The notes beneath the pieces are model-generated. The model worked only from the letters and a program-made list of their open reading frames with translations, had not been told where the DNA came from and ran no database searches. 64,000 nt of DNA, from positions 62,465,075-62,529,074 of the forward strand of contig NC_088172.1 of NCBI RefSeq assembly GCF_028769735.1. The letters are read 5' to 3'. Both the position numbers and the translations under genes were made by a program. Positions 63,701-64,000 of this stretch are shown piece after piece. How positions within the stretch are numbered: the stretch's first letter is position 1; each line of letters starts with the position of its first letter. The stretch comes from Zonotrichia leucophrys gambelii (Eukaryota; Chordata; Aves; Passeriformes; Passerellidae).

Positions 63701-64000
63701 CAGTGCAGTGAGGAAGGGGACAGATCTGGTGGGGTGTGTGGGGGTGCCTGGACCCTCACAGTCAAGGAGCCTTGCCTGACTATTCCCTCAGCATCCTGGG
63801 GGGAGGCAAAGAGGGGAGCAGCAAGCTGGAGGCATCTGGCAGGGTGGGCAAGGGCTGGGAAACCTTGACAGCAGTGAGGGAAGGTGGGAGTGGCTTTATG
63901 CAGCTGATTATCTGCTCCTCTCTGCTGTTTCCTGACTTTAAAAGATCCTTAAACCCTGGACTGGGCAGCAGCTACCTAATTTTCTTCTGGCTCTCTTGCA
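54771..64000. other. Gene-free stretch to the window end
   Basis: AT-rich complex segment at 57030-57345 and a CpG-richer patch at 56200-56480. Frames up to about 160 codons overlap on both strands with no recognisable domains. The possible old repeat at 63.3 kb is noted separately. The right edge shows no exon of a neighbouring gene. Confidence 0.5.
63270..63400 (+). mobile_element. Possible ancient amniote interspersed repeat fragment
   Basis: The stretch around TAGCTCTTCAGGTCAAGGAC, followed by TGTGCAATGCCTTGCC and GTTGCTCCAGTTCTG, resembles the old amniote repeat tail of the form 'gtaagctctt-ggcagggac ... tgtacagcgcctagcacaa'. The similarity is weak and was judged by eye. It could be chance. 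Confidence 0.3.

Overview
The window looks like a gene-sparse piece of a bird chromosome built around one recognisable protein-coding gene, IRF2BP2 (interferon regulatory factor 2 binding protein 2), on the + strand. The avian call rests on truncated 3' ends of chicken-repeat-1 (CR1) LINEs, with the usual repeated 'tcatagaa'/'tcacagaa' end motif and a recognisable C-terminal reverse transcriptase ORF, and on the vertebrate gene itself. The species cannot be fixed from the sequence; nothing here suggests a prokaryote, plasmid or virus.

Layout: 1-30.4 kb is upstream gene desert. It holds a short CR1 tail (3.3 kb), a nearly 2-kb much older CR1 fossil (5.07-6.90 kb), a CATC tetranucleotide microsatellite (15.95-16.09 kb) next to a small CpG-rich patch, and a sharp inverted repeat at 22.0 kb. 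30.37-34.43 kb is a large CpG-rich promoter/gene region in two blocks separated by an AT-rich gap with a run of 27 A. IRF2BP2 has two coding exons, 32434-33463 and 33693-34414, separated by a 229-bp GT-AG intron. Joined, they give 583 residues: an N-terminal C4 zinc finger, a long Ala/Pro/Ser/Gly-rich linker, a basic nuclear localisation signal just after the splice junction, and a C-terminal RING-like C3HC4-type domain. A long AT-rich 3' UTR probably runs to about 37.4-37.7 kb with several poly(A) signals.

Downstream (37.7-64 kb) is again non-coding. It contains an uninterrupted 578-bp purine tract (38508-39085), three further CR1 pieces (40.1, 50.8-51.3 and 54.2-54.8 kb), a T29 run, and several AT-rich, repeat-free stretches that could be conserved non-coding elements serving IRF2BP2.

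Because there is one gene, there is no operon-like cooperation to describe. The plausible functional picture is a transcriptional corepressor gene with a broad CpG-island promoter, a long regulated 3' UTR and large flanking regulatory deserts. I found no clearly novel gene system. The most unusual items are the purine tract, the 22.0-kb hairpin, and the completely open reading frame through the IRF2BP2 intron.
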